From Venturia oleaginea (taxonomy: Eukaryota; Ascomycota; Dothideomycetes; Venturiales; Venturiaceae): a stretch of DNA of 64,000 nt. The notes under the pieces are model-generated. The model ran no database searches, was not told where the DNA came from, and saw nothing but the letters and a program-made list of their open reading frames with translations. The translations under genes were made by a program, and so were the position numbers. Below, in pieces: positions 21,917-33,800 of the stretch. The stretch is from assembly GCA_013176395.1 (NCBI GenBank), contig JABMLP010000025.1, positions 372,001-436,000 on the forward strand, written 5' to 3'. Position 1 is the stretch's first letter; each line of letters starts with the position of its first letter.

Positions 21917-23475
21917 CTATGCAATCACACCTTGATCTCGAAGATCTTGAATCTCGTCTGGACCCATTCCCAAGAGACTCCCCAACACCTCATCCGTGTG
22001 CTGTCCGAGAGTTGGCGGAGGAGTCCTGATACTTGGTTTTGAGAAGGAGTATTTCACTGGCGTATTGACCAACTTCATCGGCCCACAAGCCGGATGATCT
22101 ACTTCTGTAACCATGTTTCTTGCTATCGCTGTGACTTGTTAGAATCCATTAATCTTGGTTGTATTCGTCTCAACTTACTATGCTCGTGGTTTAATGTGTC
22201 CTGGATATCATTGATGGCGGCATACGGCATACCACTTCCTTCGAGAACTTCAAGCCACTCCTTCGTCGTCTTCTTTCGTGTAATCTTCTCGATCGTTTGC
22301 TCCAACTCGGACCTATTCTTTACGCGGACACTGTTGGTAGAGAATCGAGAATCTTGTGCCCACTCAGGCTTCTCTAATCGTTGGCAAAGAACACCAAACA
22401 GGCGATCATTTCCGCCACCGAGCAGGATATCACCATCTGCAGTCTTGAAGCCTCGATACGGGACGATAGAAGGATGTGCTGTTCCCCATCTGCCAGTGTC
22501 TTTTTCACCACTGATCAAAGCAGAGCTGGCGATGTTTGATAACGAGGCAGTCTGGCAGTCGCTCAGTGAGACATCGATGTGCTGACCTCTCCCAGATCGA
22601 ACTCTGCCAAGAAGGGCTGCCATGATAGAGTTGGACGTGTACAGCCCCGTAGTTAGATCCGTGATGGCCACACCAACCTTCACAGGCGGTCCATCTCTTG
22701 AGCCGGTGATGTGCATCAAGCCAAACTCAGCCTCTACCATCACATCGTAGCCAGCTCGGTTGCTGTACGGACCGGTCTGGCCATAGCCGGTAATACTGGC
22801 GTACACAAGGCTCGGATTGATCTCAGACAATGTCTTGTAGTCCATGCCATACTTTTTCAGCGCACCCGGCAGATAATTCTCCACCAAAACATCGCAGTCT
22901 TTTGCGAGCTTGTGCAGGATGTCCACACCGGCAGGATGGGCAAATGACAGCCCAACTGATTTCTTGTTTCGATTCACCTTTGGGAGACAGTAAGTGATAA
23001 ATTTAGATACCAATCTAGGACAAACTTACCGAAACAAAATACGCACTTTCCCCAGGTCCTTGATGATTAGAACTATCGTAGGTTGCGTACGGTGGTCCCC
23101 AAGCTCTTGTATCGTCTCCGCGCACTGGATGTTCGATCTTAATGACTTCCGCCCTAGAATCTTGTCAGTGGAAATTGGTCTCCACCAACCTCTACCATAG
23201 TACAGCAGGTTGACCATACAGGGTAGCTCAATGGCCATACCCGAGATCTCCAAGTATCTGCGTGCAGTAAGGCTAAACAAGACGGATATTAGCACCGCTA
23301 TACCAGTAATGATTGACTCTTGACCCACGCCAGCGAGAACCCTAGTCATATCCAAGACTCGCATGCCAGAAAGCGGGAGTCGATCCACTTCCGGGCTTCG
23401 CGCAACATTAGCAAAGGTCCTTCGCCATGGCATCCCCGAGCGAGTCACGACTCGTAATGCTTTTGAGAACGGCAT
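21917..23475 (-). CDS. Family III CoA-transferase (SUGCT / CaiB-BaiF type), mitochondrial
   Basis: Exons 23475-23329, 23272-23241, 23153-23030, 22977-22179 and 22128-21917 give 437 residues. The first ~30 residues are Arg/Ser-rich and free of acids, like a mitochondrial presequence. The mature protein starts [15 protein letters not shown] and continues [26 protein letters not shown], and [14 protein letters not shown] with the aspartate that forms the acyl anhydride intermediate. Family III enzymes move CoA between carboxylic acids. The closest type by eye is succinate-hydroxymethylglutarate CoA-transferase, but alpha-methylacyl-CoA racemase and formyl-CoA transferase share these motifs. Exon 2 is only 32 bases. 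The acceptor of exon 4 is AAAG. Confidence 0.87.
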
Positions 23476-23999
23476 TGTTCATGTTGGGTCGTTGTAGCTT
23501 GTACGGAAAGCAATAGAACCTCATCGTTGACGGATCACTGGTTTCCGCTTCGGCAGGGGCGTCTAGGTCTCTTGCCTTGTTCCGAAGCCGACAGCCGGCG
23601 TGGATTTCACATTTTCAGGTTGGTCTTGACTGGTATCGTAATCATTAACAATCATTTCCGCTCCGGGCGGAGCATAGAGGCAATATGTCTGTGACTACAA
23701 GTTCAAGCACCGACCTTGCACTCTTCCTTCCCCATCGAGTCGCTGTTCGCACGCACCAATTGTTTACTCCAGGTCTGCGGGAACAATAACTTTGTGCCTG
23801 CACAATCCTCATCTATCCCCAACCTTCACACACGTCAGTCTACCTGGTATAGAGTGGCCCAGAGATAGTCTGCAACTACTGGACTTCAAATAGCAAGCAG
23901 TCGAGCTGTCTGCTCTCTAGACAAAAACCAACCCTCCACGCCGCCCAACGCCTCACAGAAATCTGTGAAGAGTGGAGAGTCATCACCAAATCATTCATC
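23476..23999. other. Divergent intergenic region (CoA-transferase and RIB5 promoters)
   Basis: No gene is seen between the two divergent starts. The stretch is C/T-rich towards 24000. Confidence 0.5.
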
Positions 24000-24789
24000 A
24001 TGTTTACCGGAATCGTAGAAATCCTTGGAAGTGAGTCCTGCATTTTCCACTGCTATCTGGGCACTGCTAACACGCATAGCCGTCACGAAGCTTGAGAAGC
24101 TCGACAAAACCGCTAGCGGCGGTGGTGGAACCTCATTGACCATTTCTGGAGCGGAAGAAATCCTCGGCGACTGCCACGAAGGCGACAGCATCTCTGTCAA
24201 TGGCACTTGTCTGACTGTCACCGAGTTTGACAAATCCACCTTTAAAATCGGCATTGCACCCGAGACCCTCCGCCGAACCAACCTAGGATCTCTCAAGGAG
24301 GGATCTAAGGTCAACCTCGAGCGAGCCGTTTCTGCGCACACACGCATGGGCGGACACTTCGTTCAAGGCCACGTCGATACTGTGGCCAAAATTCTCGCCA
24401 TTACTCCCGACGGCAACGCGAAGACATTCCGTTTCCAGCCCCGTGACAAGTCCTTCCTGCGATACATTGTTGAGAAAGGATTCATTACCGTCGATGGTGC
24501 AAGCCTGACAGTCACACGAGTTCAGGATGGCCCTGACGGATGGTGGGAGGTTATGCTCATCGCATACACACAAGAAAAGGTAGTCACAGCCTCTAAACAG
24601 GTTGGGGACGAGATCAATTGCGAGGTGGACATGGTTGGCAAATACGTCGAGAAGAATGTAGCGGCATACTTTGAAGATGGTGCTGGAGAGAGTGGCATTC
24701 TGGACAAAATGATTTCTAGGATTGTCGAGGAAAAGCTTAAGGAGGCCACTCAGCCAAAGGGCTGGTTGTCCAGCTTCCTCGGCTGGTAG
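24000..24789 (+). CDS. RIB5: Riboflavin synthase alpha chain
   Basis: The enzyme dismutates two 6,7-dimethyl-8-ribityllumazine molecules to riboflavin and a pyrimidinedione, the last step of vitamin B2 synthesis. Exons 24000-24030 and 24080-24789 give 246 residues. The first exon encodes the invariant start MFTGIVEILG. Two homologous lumazine-binding barrels follow. The first has SVNGTCLTVTEFD and the second TVDGASLTVTRVQ. GHFVQGHVDT joins them. The C-terminal ~40 residues (GWLSSFLGW end) are longer than in bacteria, as in other fungi. Placement of the intron after codon 10 fits fungal orthologues. Confidence 0.95.
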
Positions 24790-26025
24790 GTGGTGATGCC
24801 CCATACCAGTCGTATCTTCGCTTCACTTTCTGCGTATAGCATTGAGTCAGGCCGCTACGGACTGGGTTGTTGGGCGTCTGCGGCGTGAATCATTGTGGTG
24901 GAGTAAATCCAACATGAGTTATATATTGCAATGTCATCTGTGTCCAACCCATTCAACGCTGTCCCAATCATATCCCGCTTTCTTTTTTCTTGGGTGTTTA
25001 TCTTGTGGTTGGTGTCAAACATGGATCGGCAAGCAGGGCCCTACTCAACCTGCACGGTGCACCAATAACACTTTTGGCACCCGGTTGGGAAATGAGCCCT
25101 CCAACGCTTCATCGGCAACACCCGTGGACTGTAGGACTGCGCCAATTCTGCGGGATGGTGAAATCAAATCTTCATCAAGGAGATGGCGACCGTCGGCGAG
25201 AGAACGATGGCTGGCAGTCTCTAATTCAGGTCGTTCGAGGAGGACAAGCACATCTGACTAATTCCTAAACCCAACCCAAGAAATGGAAGCACTCGAATTT
25301 CTGATGGAACAACTCTTGACCCTCCCTCTATGCAAGAGGCAAATCACCCTGCAGCCATCCGATGGTGGCGACTGTCGAGCATCCAACAATTACACATCAG
25401 GTACCCCTGCTGGTCGCCATTCTTATTCATCTCAACATGAAGGAGAAGAATCAAGACCACTTACGAAGCTTCGGCCCAGTCAAATGATCGAAGGACAAGA
25501 CGATAGACTGATCTCGTCACCGCATTCCAGGTTCCCTTCGAAGCTAGATGTCCCCGCTGTGGAACTATCGGCAACGCACCAACTTCCTTCCTCTCGGGCG
25601 GTCCAATTGGACATGCTTTCGAACCAAAACTTTTTTGTCCCTTGCTTTTCTTTTCTTTATTAATCTTCGATTAGATTCCTTTATGGCAAGACACAATACT
25701 TAACACTTCGCAGGCCTCGGGTCGTTGGGTGACATGCATAATCCTGCATATTGGCCAGCGCATCAGTGGTGGTACACGAAATCATTGGGCTACACCCCAC
25801 ACAAGACCAGTCGACAGGTCGGTTTGGGCAAGGGAGAGAGCCTCAGACAGACCGGTCGCAGAGGTTAGCGCATACTGTTCATTTCTTTGCCATCTCATGA
25901 ATTCGTATTGTCAACGATTCGAATCAATACTCTCCCACCAGCTCCCTGGCGATAGGGCGCGCTGTCTCTGAAGGAGGAAGAAGCCATAGCCACACAAGGT
26001 GAATGGGAACGACGAATCGAGCAAG
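24790..26025. other. Long intergenic region, no supportable gene
   Basis: Open frames occur at 24842-25261 and 25283-25663, but neither has recognisable domains. The second could be a relic or an unspliced upstream exon of the next gene; I could not connect it by splicing. Confidence 0.4.
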
Positions 26026-27748
26026 ATGAATGCAATGCAAAAATTGGCCATGGAGTGCGAGGAGACGATGTCAGGGCTTCAAGTGTTTTTGGACCACATC
26101 CCTGCCCTCGAACCCGAGATTCACGAATGTATCGAGCACTTTCTGGAAATCTCCTCCGAGTTCAGAGAGCTGGATCTCGAGATCTCGAGTTTACAAGCAG
26201 CGGATCCGGACTATCAGAGACAAAATAAACGACTTCTCGAAGATATAAGATTGAACATGCGAAGTTTGCAGTACACCATTCGCAACGTTCGTGCAATGTT
26301 CCGCGAGACAAGACACGAGAAATATTCTGGGGCGAGGCCATATCGAAGAGCTTGGGAAGACCTCGAGGATTTGTTCAAAGTCAAGCAGAGAGGCCCTTCG
26401 TTGCATGCTCGATTAGAGACAATCAACATCTTCCTTCAAAATGTACTTGCTGCTCTTAGAAGGTATAGACTCTAGTCCATCTTGCTTCTTTTGAATGACG
26501 AGCTGACGTGCAAGTAGTGAGCCCGTGGAACCAGAGGACATAAGAGACGATCGAAGACGCGTCTTCGAACTGCTCAAGAAGCAAGAGTCTACATTTGAAC
26601 AATCATTTGCCGACATGCCATTTCAGGACGCACCGAGTACTTTTTGAGCTCTATTGATTTTGGAGCCTTGACTAATTGCTGATTTTGTATAAGCAGGGTG
26701 GACTCCAAGCCATCCTTTACCCAGTCTGCGACCCAACTATCCCCCTTCGCGAAGCACATTGTCCGATGAATCCGATGGACGACCACGGCCACCTGCTCCA
26801 GAGCCACCGAATCCTAATCAATGGACTCCATTGTCGCCTACCTTGTCCAACTCATCAGACCAGACCTTTTCTTCTTCCCACACATGGACCAGTTCCTCCT
26901 CAGCAGGGCGTGCACAGATCTCGCACTGGGGCACCAAGATCTTTGATGGCAGACACGGCTCCACCCAGTTCCACACACCAGGAGAAGCAACCGCCTATTT
27001 TGGCAAGGCAGAGTTTCCCGGGGTCGTCGATCGTCTAGCTGCGGAGTCCTTCTTGGAAGTTGTAAGACTTCCTCTGGATACGACTCGCTTCTATGCCAAA
27101 CTATACTGGCGTCCTGCAGATCATCGTGCTCGCATTCTACTCAGCACAAAAGACACGTCGAAAATACCAATCCACTATTGCATCCCACTGACTGCTTTGA
27201 AACTCACTCGCAATGGCTCGAATTTGCTACTATGGCGTATTGACAGGGAAACCAAAGAATTTGAACTCTGGGCAAAACTAGGGTTCCACATCTACGAGCA
27301 GTTAATCCTTTTCTACTGCGCCTTCACCGCAATGAAGAAACAGGACTGGAAGAAATTCCCAGATGAGCTATGCGACAAGTTCCACTGCGCCCGCCGAAGC
27401 GAGGAAAAAGAAGAATTCTCTGGCGAGATCAAAGACGACAATTACCTCCACACTCTACGTATTTACGTCGACCAAGATTCGGGTTGTATTCGGCTAGAAG
27501 CTAGAGCGAGGAGAGGCGCTTCCACCCAAACCCCAATCTGGACGGCGTTCATCCATGGGAAAATCGACAGGGCTGCTTTCGTCCAGCCGCTGAATTCCAA
27601 GGTCGTTCAGCTGGATAATCTCCATCCATACGTCCTATGCCATAACTACGCGCCACCACGAGGGACGACCGGGAAATTCAGGTTGCAGTTCACTTCTTCT
27701 AAGGATGCCACGACTTTTATGGATATAGTCAAGAACCTTGCACGATGA
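26026..27748 (+). CDS. Fungal unknown with N-terminal helical and C-terminal PH-like region
   Basis: Exons 26026-26462, 26518-26636 and 26697-27748 join in phase to 535 residues. Residues 1-185 are strongly helical and rich in Leu, Glu and Arg, consistent with a coiled coil or helical bundle (ECIEHFLEISSEFRELD and similar). Residues 190-270 are Pro/Ser-rich linker. The C-terminal ~260 residues look globular, with alternating strands (HYCIPLTALKLTRNGSN, LLLWRIDRETKEFELW). They end with a segment (KFRLQFTSSKDATTFMDIVK) that resembles the last strand and helix of a PH-like domain. Function is unknown. The gene is likely specific to filamentous ascomycetes. Confidence 0.7.
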
Positions 27749-28173
27749 GAAGCAACTTTGAAACGACCTGACAGAGACCGCGCAAAGACGACATTACGAC
27801 TTATGACCTACTTTCCCACCTCAACGAACAACCTCGCAAGATTATGTATTACGAACCTTGATACGACACTCAGGGCTGATGATCACGACTCCCCTACTGA
27901 CTCCTTATGGCCTTACGACTTATGACTCGCAATGAAATTGACGAACTCGTGATGATACCCTTAAATTTGGAGGCAACATTAACAAAGGTTGGGCATATCG
28001 GATTTTGATTGGTAGCATCAGCGCGTGGTGTCAATTTATTCCTTTGTATTCCTTCGGCCATTTTTATAGCGTTGGTTGTTTCAAATTTGCAGGAGTTCTC
28101 TTATGAGTATTCTCTTGTTTTATCACTAACAATATATCCTCTCATATTGCATACTCCTTCAACAACTTTCACG
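27749..28173. other. Convergent intergenic region
   Basis: The 14-base sequence ttacgacttatgac occurs at 27794 and again at 27913. No gene is seen. Confidence 0.5.
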
Positions 28174-29712
28174 TTAGACAACTCGTCTCGTCAACCGCCT
28201 ATTCTCCCTCTTCCTCCTGACCTTCATAGCCTCCCTCCGCCTCTTCTTCCAAGCCCGGTTGTTATCCCCACGATTCTCCCAAAACCACTTCGAGAACTCG
28301 GATTCATCCTCACCATCAACTCTCTCCTTGATGCCCAACCCATCTGCGTTTACTCTCACAGGCGGTAAATCGTCCATCGCCATGTCCTCCTCTTCTTCCT
28401 CGTCTTCTTCGTCAGTCCGCCCCAAGGCTGCAGAGAACGAGAATTTGCGGTTCACGGCAGCTGTGTCGGGCGTAGGAGCCGGCGAGCGTATGCTTCGCCA
28501 TGCAAGATCCTGACGTGTTCCTGGGGTTTTTGGCATCTGAGATGTTTCTGTTTCTTCTGGTTCTGGTTCTTGTTCGTCGTCGGCGAAGAAATTGAATGTC
28601 GTTGTTATTGGGGGAGGTTTTGTGGATGGGGAGGTCTCAGAGGCTGTGTTTGGAGTAGCGCGTTTGAAAAGGGCTTCTAGAGGGTGGATTTCTTTGGCTG
28701 CAGTTTTGATATCGAGGTCTGTCGCTTGTGGTTTCGTAGAGGAAGCCAAGGATTCGGCATCGTCTGCATCGGAGTCTGACTCCGATTCTGATTCCGAAGA
28801 GGGATCCGAGGATGAAACATCGTCTGAAGAGCTTTCTGGCTCGGGAGTTGGTGCTTTCTTACTCCTCTTGGCCTCCATCTTCGCAGCAGCCTTCTTATTC
28901 TCCATAGCTTCCAATCGCAATCGCTTTGCTCGTTGAAATTCTGACTCCTCTTCTACGAGATTTCCATCTTCGTCTACCCAGCCTTTTCCCTCTATGAACT
29001 CAACAGCAACCTTGGAGTTCTTGTCAACCGTCCCACTCTTCAAGAAAGATGCATGCTTGGTCGTGTTCGAAAACTCATGCACCACAACCTCTTTCTTTGA
29101 CTTGTGCTTCTTTGCCTTCTTTCCATCATCTGCTGCCAAAGTGACATTGCCAGGAAGCTCGGTGCGGAAAAGACACTCAGGCTCAGTCGTGTACTTCGAA
29201 ACCTCCTTTTTCTTTTTGTCTTTCTTCTCCTTCTTATCGCTTTTCTCTCCCTTCTCTTTTCGATCTTTCTTATCACGTCTTTCCTTGGACTTTTCTGCAA
29301 CAGTCTCAGTCCACCCTCTCTTCACTTTCCTACCCTCAGGCAAGACAACACCCTCAATCTCTCCCGCTTCCTTCTTGGCCTTCTTGGTTTTCTTCTTGTT
29401 AGGTGTCTCTCCCTCAATCGCCTCCTCCTCATTCAATTCTTTGGCTTTCCTCTTCTCCGGCCTCGCTTCCTCAATCTTGATCTTACTGCCCTTCAACGTT
29501 GACCCATTCAGCTTGGCCTTAATCTTCTGCGCAGCCATCTTTGGCAACTCAACGTATCCGTAGTTCTTCTCCGGAAAAGCTTGTAGAGCGTGGTATGAGA
29601 TATTTGTAGCTTCGGAAAGTAGCGAGGGGGGGATGTAAGAATGTAGGAGGGTGGGAGTAAATGGTGTTATGTAAAGACGGATTCTGTCTGGAATTGGAAT
29701 GCACGAGGTCAT
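28174..29712 (-). CDS. RRM protein of nucleolar (Nop8-like) type
   Basis: The intronless frame encodes 512 residues from the ATG at 29712. Residues ~10-85 form an RNA recognition motif, with RNP2 as RLYITPF and RNP1 as NYGYVEL. A Lys-rich region follows (KSDKKEKKDKKKK), then Ser/Glu/Asp runs (SSDPSSESESESDSDADD). The C-terminal motif EFSKWFWENRGDNNRAWKKRRR resembles the end of yeast Nop8 and its relatives in 60S ribosome assembly. N-terminal RRM, charged middle and basic C-terminal tail fit that family, but low complexity makes the orthology uncertain. Nuclear or nucleolar location is inferred from the basic stretches. Confidence 0.72.
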   Translation of the reverse strand: MTSCIPIPDRIRLYITPFTPTLLHSYIPPSLLSEATNISYHALQAFPEKNYGYVELPKMAAQKIKAKLNGSTLKGSKIKIEEARPEKRKAKELNEEEAIEGETPNKKKTKKAKKEAGEIEGVVLPEGRKVKRGWTETVAEKSKERRDKKDRKEKGEKSDKKEKKDKKKKEVSKYTTEPECLFRTELPGNVTLAADDGKKAKKHKSKKEVVVHEFSNTTKHASFLKSGTVDKNSKVAVEFIEGKGWVDEDGNLVEEESEFQRAKRLRLEAMENKKAAAKMEAKRSKKAPTPEPESSSDDVSSSDPSSESESESDSDADDAESLASSTKPQATDLDIKTAAKEIHPLEALFKRATPNTASETSPSTKPPPITTTFNFFADDEQEPEPEETETSQMPKTPGTRQDLAWRSIRSPAPTPDTAAVNRKFSFSAALGRTDEEDEEEEEDMAMDDLPPVRVNADGLGIKERVDGEDESEFSKWFWENRGDNNRAWKKRRREAMKVRRKRENRRLTRRVV

Positions 29713-29973
29713 TGTGCTATTGGAGGAGCATGGTGGGACAATGGTGAGAATCTTGTTTGACAACTTGCGCGCGTAGGAATTTGTTGATAACGAGAAAATA
29801 ATTCAAGCTTCAGAGATCGGCACTTGGCACGTGCAGCAGGCGGTTAAGGAGGTAGATTTCATCACGGGCGCCGCGAACTACCACGGCGGACACGGAGAAG
29901 GAGGAGGAGTTAGACGACAACAATTGCTCGTCAAGAGCAAGATATAGATCTTGCTCCAAACACAGATACAATC

Positions 29974-30566
29974 ATGGCTTCCAGAAGCCGTTCCCAATTT
30001 CTCCTCATACTGCTCGCCTTCCTCTCCCTCATAAACATCTCTCTCGCAGCCTGTAAGCTTCACTTTCCCATTCCACGAAGCATTCTACTTTAGTTGACTC
30101 CTTCATAGCAGCAACATCCTTCTGCAAATGCACTTGTTTCGGAAACTCAACAATTATCCAACTCGACGGCACTTCCCCCACAACTCCCAAATCATCCTTC
30201 CTCACGACTCGCGAAGCTGCTAAAGCAGGAAGAGGGACATGTAATGATTGCAATCGTGCCTTTTGCAAGAACTATAACCTGCCGATTTGTAAGGCGGCGA
30301 AGGAGGAGGACATTTTGACGACATGTTTTCGTGCGTAACTCTACGCTATGCGTGTTGGTTTACAATATGGAAAACGTAAGGCTAACCTGGACATAGAACG
30401 CGATTCAGCAAAAGACGAAGCCGTCGTGTTCATATTCATATTTGCAACAGTTGGGCTGCTGATATACGCAGCTGTTAGACCATGGGTCGAGAAGTGGACT
30501 GTTGCTATGCGAGAAAGAAAAAGGAATTATATACCCATATCAACTGCTGGAGCAGACGAATCTTGA
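29974..30566 (+). CDS. Cys-rich single-pass membrane protein, fungal unknown
   Basis: Exons 29974-30052, 30109-30330 and 30397-30566 give 156 residues. A signal peptide (SQFLLILLAFLSLINIS) precedes a luminal or extracellular domain with about eight cysteines: SFCKCTCFGNSTI, TCNDCNRAFCKNYNLPIC and TTCFQRD. One membrane helix follows (VVFIFIFATVGLLIYAA), then a basic cytoplasmic tail. The Cys spacing and the helix are recurrent in uncharacterised ascomycete proteins I have seen, so it looks real and conserved. No activity is assigned. Confidence 0.72.
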
Positions 30567-30711
30567 GAATTCGAAGAGTTGATATTGATTTTGGATAACC
30601 AGGCGTTTCTTGCGCCGTACCGTACATATACTCCAACAAATGCTCGTCTATGATGTGATGTACATGTGCCGCAGTATATTGTACAGATTAACATAAATTC
30701 ACCCTGCGATA

Positions 30712-31594
30712 TCACCGCCGTAATACCCAATCTGTCCAACTCTTTGTGGTTTTCGATACCGAGTCTACTGCTTTCTCTGCTACTTGATCCAATGGCCCGC
30801 CTGATATCGTTTTTGGTGTGTGTGCTTGGATGCTATTTTGATCCGCAGGCCTCGAACCCAGTGACTTGACCTTCTCCTTTCCCTCGGCGACCTTGTCCTG
30901 TACTGCCTTCACAACACCCAGATCCTCCTTTTGTGGCTCTCTGCCAGTAATGCCCGTGATGCCCATGGTACCACCTCTCTTCTCTTCTTTCTTCTCCGTG
31001 CCGAATATACTCTCCTTCGCCTTTGCGAACATGCCCTTCTTTTGTAATTTCTCTAGTTCGGCTTCCTCCCGCAATCGTTCCTGATTTACAAGTAGGATCT
31101 GGTCTTCGTTTGCCGTGCCTTGAGATATTGCCGAGCGAGCTGCAAGTAGATCCCGTTTGTGTAGTTCTTGCTGAACGATGTACCATTCGTTCCTTTTTCG
31201 CCGATTGTAAACCACCATGTCACCGAGCGAAATTGCCACAACGACACTAGCGATTGCTGTTCATGTCACCTGAATCAGCCAATGTTCTCGTCCCTTGCGC
31301 CAGAGCCATAGTGTAGCAACGTGCAAACATACCAGTGAATCCAATCAAACTCAACGTAGTGAATCTATGTGCCCGATCTGCCCATAACCTCCCTCTTTCG
31401 ATCAGTCGTTCTGCCGGAGACCCATTTGCAGCCCTAGCTTTGCGAGCTGCCTCTCGTAGCCGTGCAACTTTTTGTAACGGTGTTTCGCCCGGTGGTGCTG
31501 GGCCGCCGATTGCTATTCGTGTGTTCTTGGGCGTGGGTTTTGCAGTCGCGACTGGGGAGGTCGCGGTAAAAAGGGTGGGATCTCTGTTCGCCAT
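30712..31594 (-). CDS. COX14-domain mitochondrial protein, extended fungal form
   Basis: Exons 31594-31333 and 31256-30712 give 268 residues. A basic, Ala/Arg-rich N-terminal part leads to RGRLWADRAHRFTTLSLIGFT, then a membrane helix that spans the intron (FTAIASVVVAISLGDMVVY) and a basic NRRKRNEWY. This is the pattern of the cytochrome oxidase assembly domain of Cox14. A soluble, Lys/Glu-rich tail of about 150 residues follows. Yeast Cox14 is only ~70 residues and couples Cox1 synthesis to assembly in the inner membrane. The long tail suggests an added or different role in filamentous fungi. Confidence 0.65.
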
Positions 31595-32042
31595 GGTGGC
31601 TCGATGGTGATTACAGGTGGGATGCGATGGGAGCTCGAAATTAAGGAAGTTCGGCTCGGGGACGTTCAATGGAGAAGATCGTGAATATTTTCAGCAGTAT
31701 TTGAATCTAGATATCTGCCATTGCTTTACGAAAATAGTTGAGACGGTAACGTCTGGAGTTGCGGACGTTGAAATTGATGATGCTGTGGACTATTTTTTAG
31801 CTAGGCGAAGACATCGCGAGTTACAGGGATCGAGGTTGACCGCCAACACAACACTGTCTGTAGATAACGGCATCAAGTCTTTCTTGAAAAAGGTCCAGAT
31901 GAGTACACGTCGTGTTGGCAAAGTAGTGGGCGTTTTTCTTAGCCGATCTCCTTGGTGATAGACTCATTGAAAAGGCTCTCAATCTTCCAAGTAACCTCAA
32001 TCTTCCAAGTAACATCAACTTCCGCAACCAACTACCGAAATC
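31595..32042. promoter_or_regulatory. Divergent promoter region with a duplicated leader motif
   Basis: This 448-base gap lies between the divergent COX14-domain gene and the DUF2458-like gene. Just before the latter start, aatcttccaagtaac is tandemly repeated at 31981-31995 and 31999-32013, probably within the 5' leader. No coding sequence is supported. Confidence 0.4.
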
Positions 32043-32962
32043 ATGGAAGAGCAAGGCAATCATATGGACGGCTCAGAAAAGCCTGCGGGAGACATGCCTT
32101 CTGCTGCTCCTGATCTTGGGGCTCTTCTCGCAGAGCTTGCCAAATACTCGTCTGCTCCACCGAAAGCAGCAGCTGATGAACAGCAAGAGGCGCAACCCCA
32201 GCAGCCAGCTTCACATCAAGCTTTTAACAATGAGAGAAACCTTGATCCAAGGCAACATTCCTTACATCGTGAACAGCAGACTAGGAGTCCTCTAATCGAC
32301 CCATCAACTATCCTCGAATGGCCACTTGCTTTGCGCTGTGTCAACAAGCTGTCTGCTCAAAATCCACACTTCGGTCCAACTGTAAAAGTGGTAAGAGAAG
32401 AGTACCAAACCAAATATAATTATCATGCTCAAATTCATATTAGATGATCTCAGATCAAGCACGTAATGTGCAGCAATGGTGGACAGATCGTGAAGGGCTT
32501 CTCAAGGTTCAGGCTGGTCGCAAAGAAAGTGTCAGGCAACTCAATGAGACATTGTAAGTCCGCCACTCTCGCCCTAACGATTTGTACATCTAGCTTACCA
32601 TGTGTTCAGAAAGGCCGTTGGTGGAGCTCCAACCTCTGCTCCGGTAATTATCTGTTCTGTATCACCTCGATGTATCCCTTGCTCACACCATGCAGACACC
32701 AGAAGAGGACAAAGCCGAAATGGACAAATTCGACTTGAAAGTCTACAACGCTTCGAAAAAGATGTCCGAACACCATTCTGCCGAGCTGAAAAGACTAGGC
32801 GTTCCATTCTTCGGCGTCAATCCAAAGCTCATCATTATGAACGAGATCCAGCAACTCGCAGCGACGACTGATCCGCTTTCTCAAGCCACTATTACCGAAG
32901 CCGAATTGGTCGATCTACAGCGACGCATGATTCAATATCTTGAGGACCTGTACAAGGACTGA
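32043..32962 (+). CDS. DUF2458-like fungal protein
   Basis: Exons 32043-32390, 32444-32553, 32610-32643 and 32696-32962 give 252 residues. The first ~95 residues are rich in Ala, Gln and Pro. The rest is helical. It includes ARNVQQWWTDREGL with QAGRKESVRQL, a short exon (34 bases) giving KAVGGAPTSAP, and a C-terminal part with FDLKVYNASKKM and ELKRLGVPFFG. ELVDLQRRMIQYLEDLY ends it. The tryptophan-pair region and the GVPFF motif match the fungal DUF2458 family as I remember it. Function is unknown. Confidence 0.75.
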
Positions 32963-33800
32963 AGCTCGCATCTTTGGGATGGCCGTGCTCCAAGAGGTAA
33001 GACCAAAGACATCGCTTGACCTGTTGTGAAAGCTACAACACGGTGTCTACCAAGCACACAACGCAATTTCCCCCTGGACTTGTCACCAAAGGAACGCTAT
33101 TTGTGAAACGTGAGAGATGGAAAGACAAGGCGTCAATAGGGTAACGTTGCACAAGGGAAGGTGTGTGGAAAAATCGCCATGTTCACTTCCCTTGAAGAGT
33201 TCTGAGAAATGATAGGCAGCTTGATAAAGCTGATCGGCGTTCTCTTCAGTAGGCGCCATCTCAGCCGGAGTCCTTCGGTCAGATCAGTTTCTTTAATACC
33301 TGGGAATAGTGGAATTGAAATCGCCCGAATCTTTCAGCAACGACCATCGCACCAGTCTCGTTAGTTCCTATAGGGGGAGAATTGATGTACAAGACCCCTG
33401 GTCATGGAGCAAGGGACGTGAAGAAGTTGTGTACCACAGGCTGAAACTATTCGATATGCCGAATTATCATCAATGACTATTCATCGAACCTTCATGAACA
33501 TAATTCACGTCGCCCCGGGTATGTTTGCTCAAGCCTCGTACTAGTAAATCCAGTGCATTGAAAAATTCCATCTCAAATTACCACCTACGACAACGCGACC
33601 CGGGTACTCACATAACAAACATACACTATACCCTAACATTTCGACAAATCTCCGGTAGTCACATAAATAAACACCAGAGGCGCGAAAATCCATCTCCGCC
33701 TTCTGCCTCCACTCAACACCACACTCGTTCAACCAACTCATCTCACTTCAACTATCTCAACTCAACAACAGTCACTCATTCAACACCAGACCCTTCAACC
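32963..33800. other. Intergenic region, nothing recognised
   Basis: No gene. The last 150 bases are CA-rich, typical of a fungal 5' leader for the surface protein gene at 33801. Confidence 0.5.

Noticed and set aside
28994..29563. 189-codon Phe/Ser/Leu-rich plus-strand frame that looks membrane-like
   Set aside because: It is the complement of the Lys/Glu-rich part of the RRM protein, where AAG and GAG codons read as CTT and CTC.
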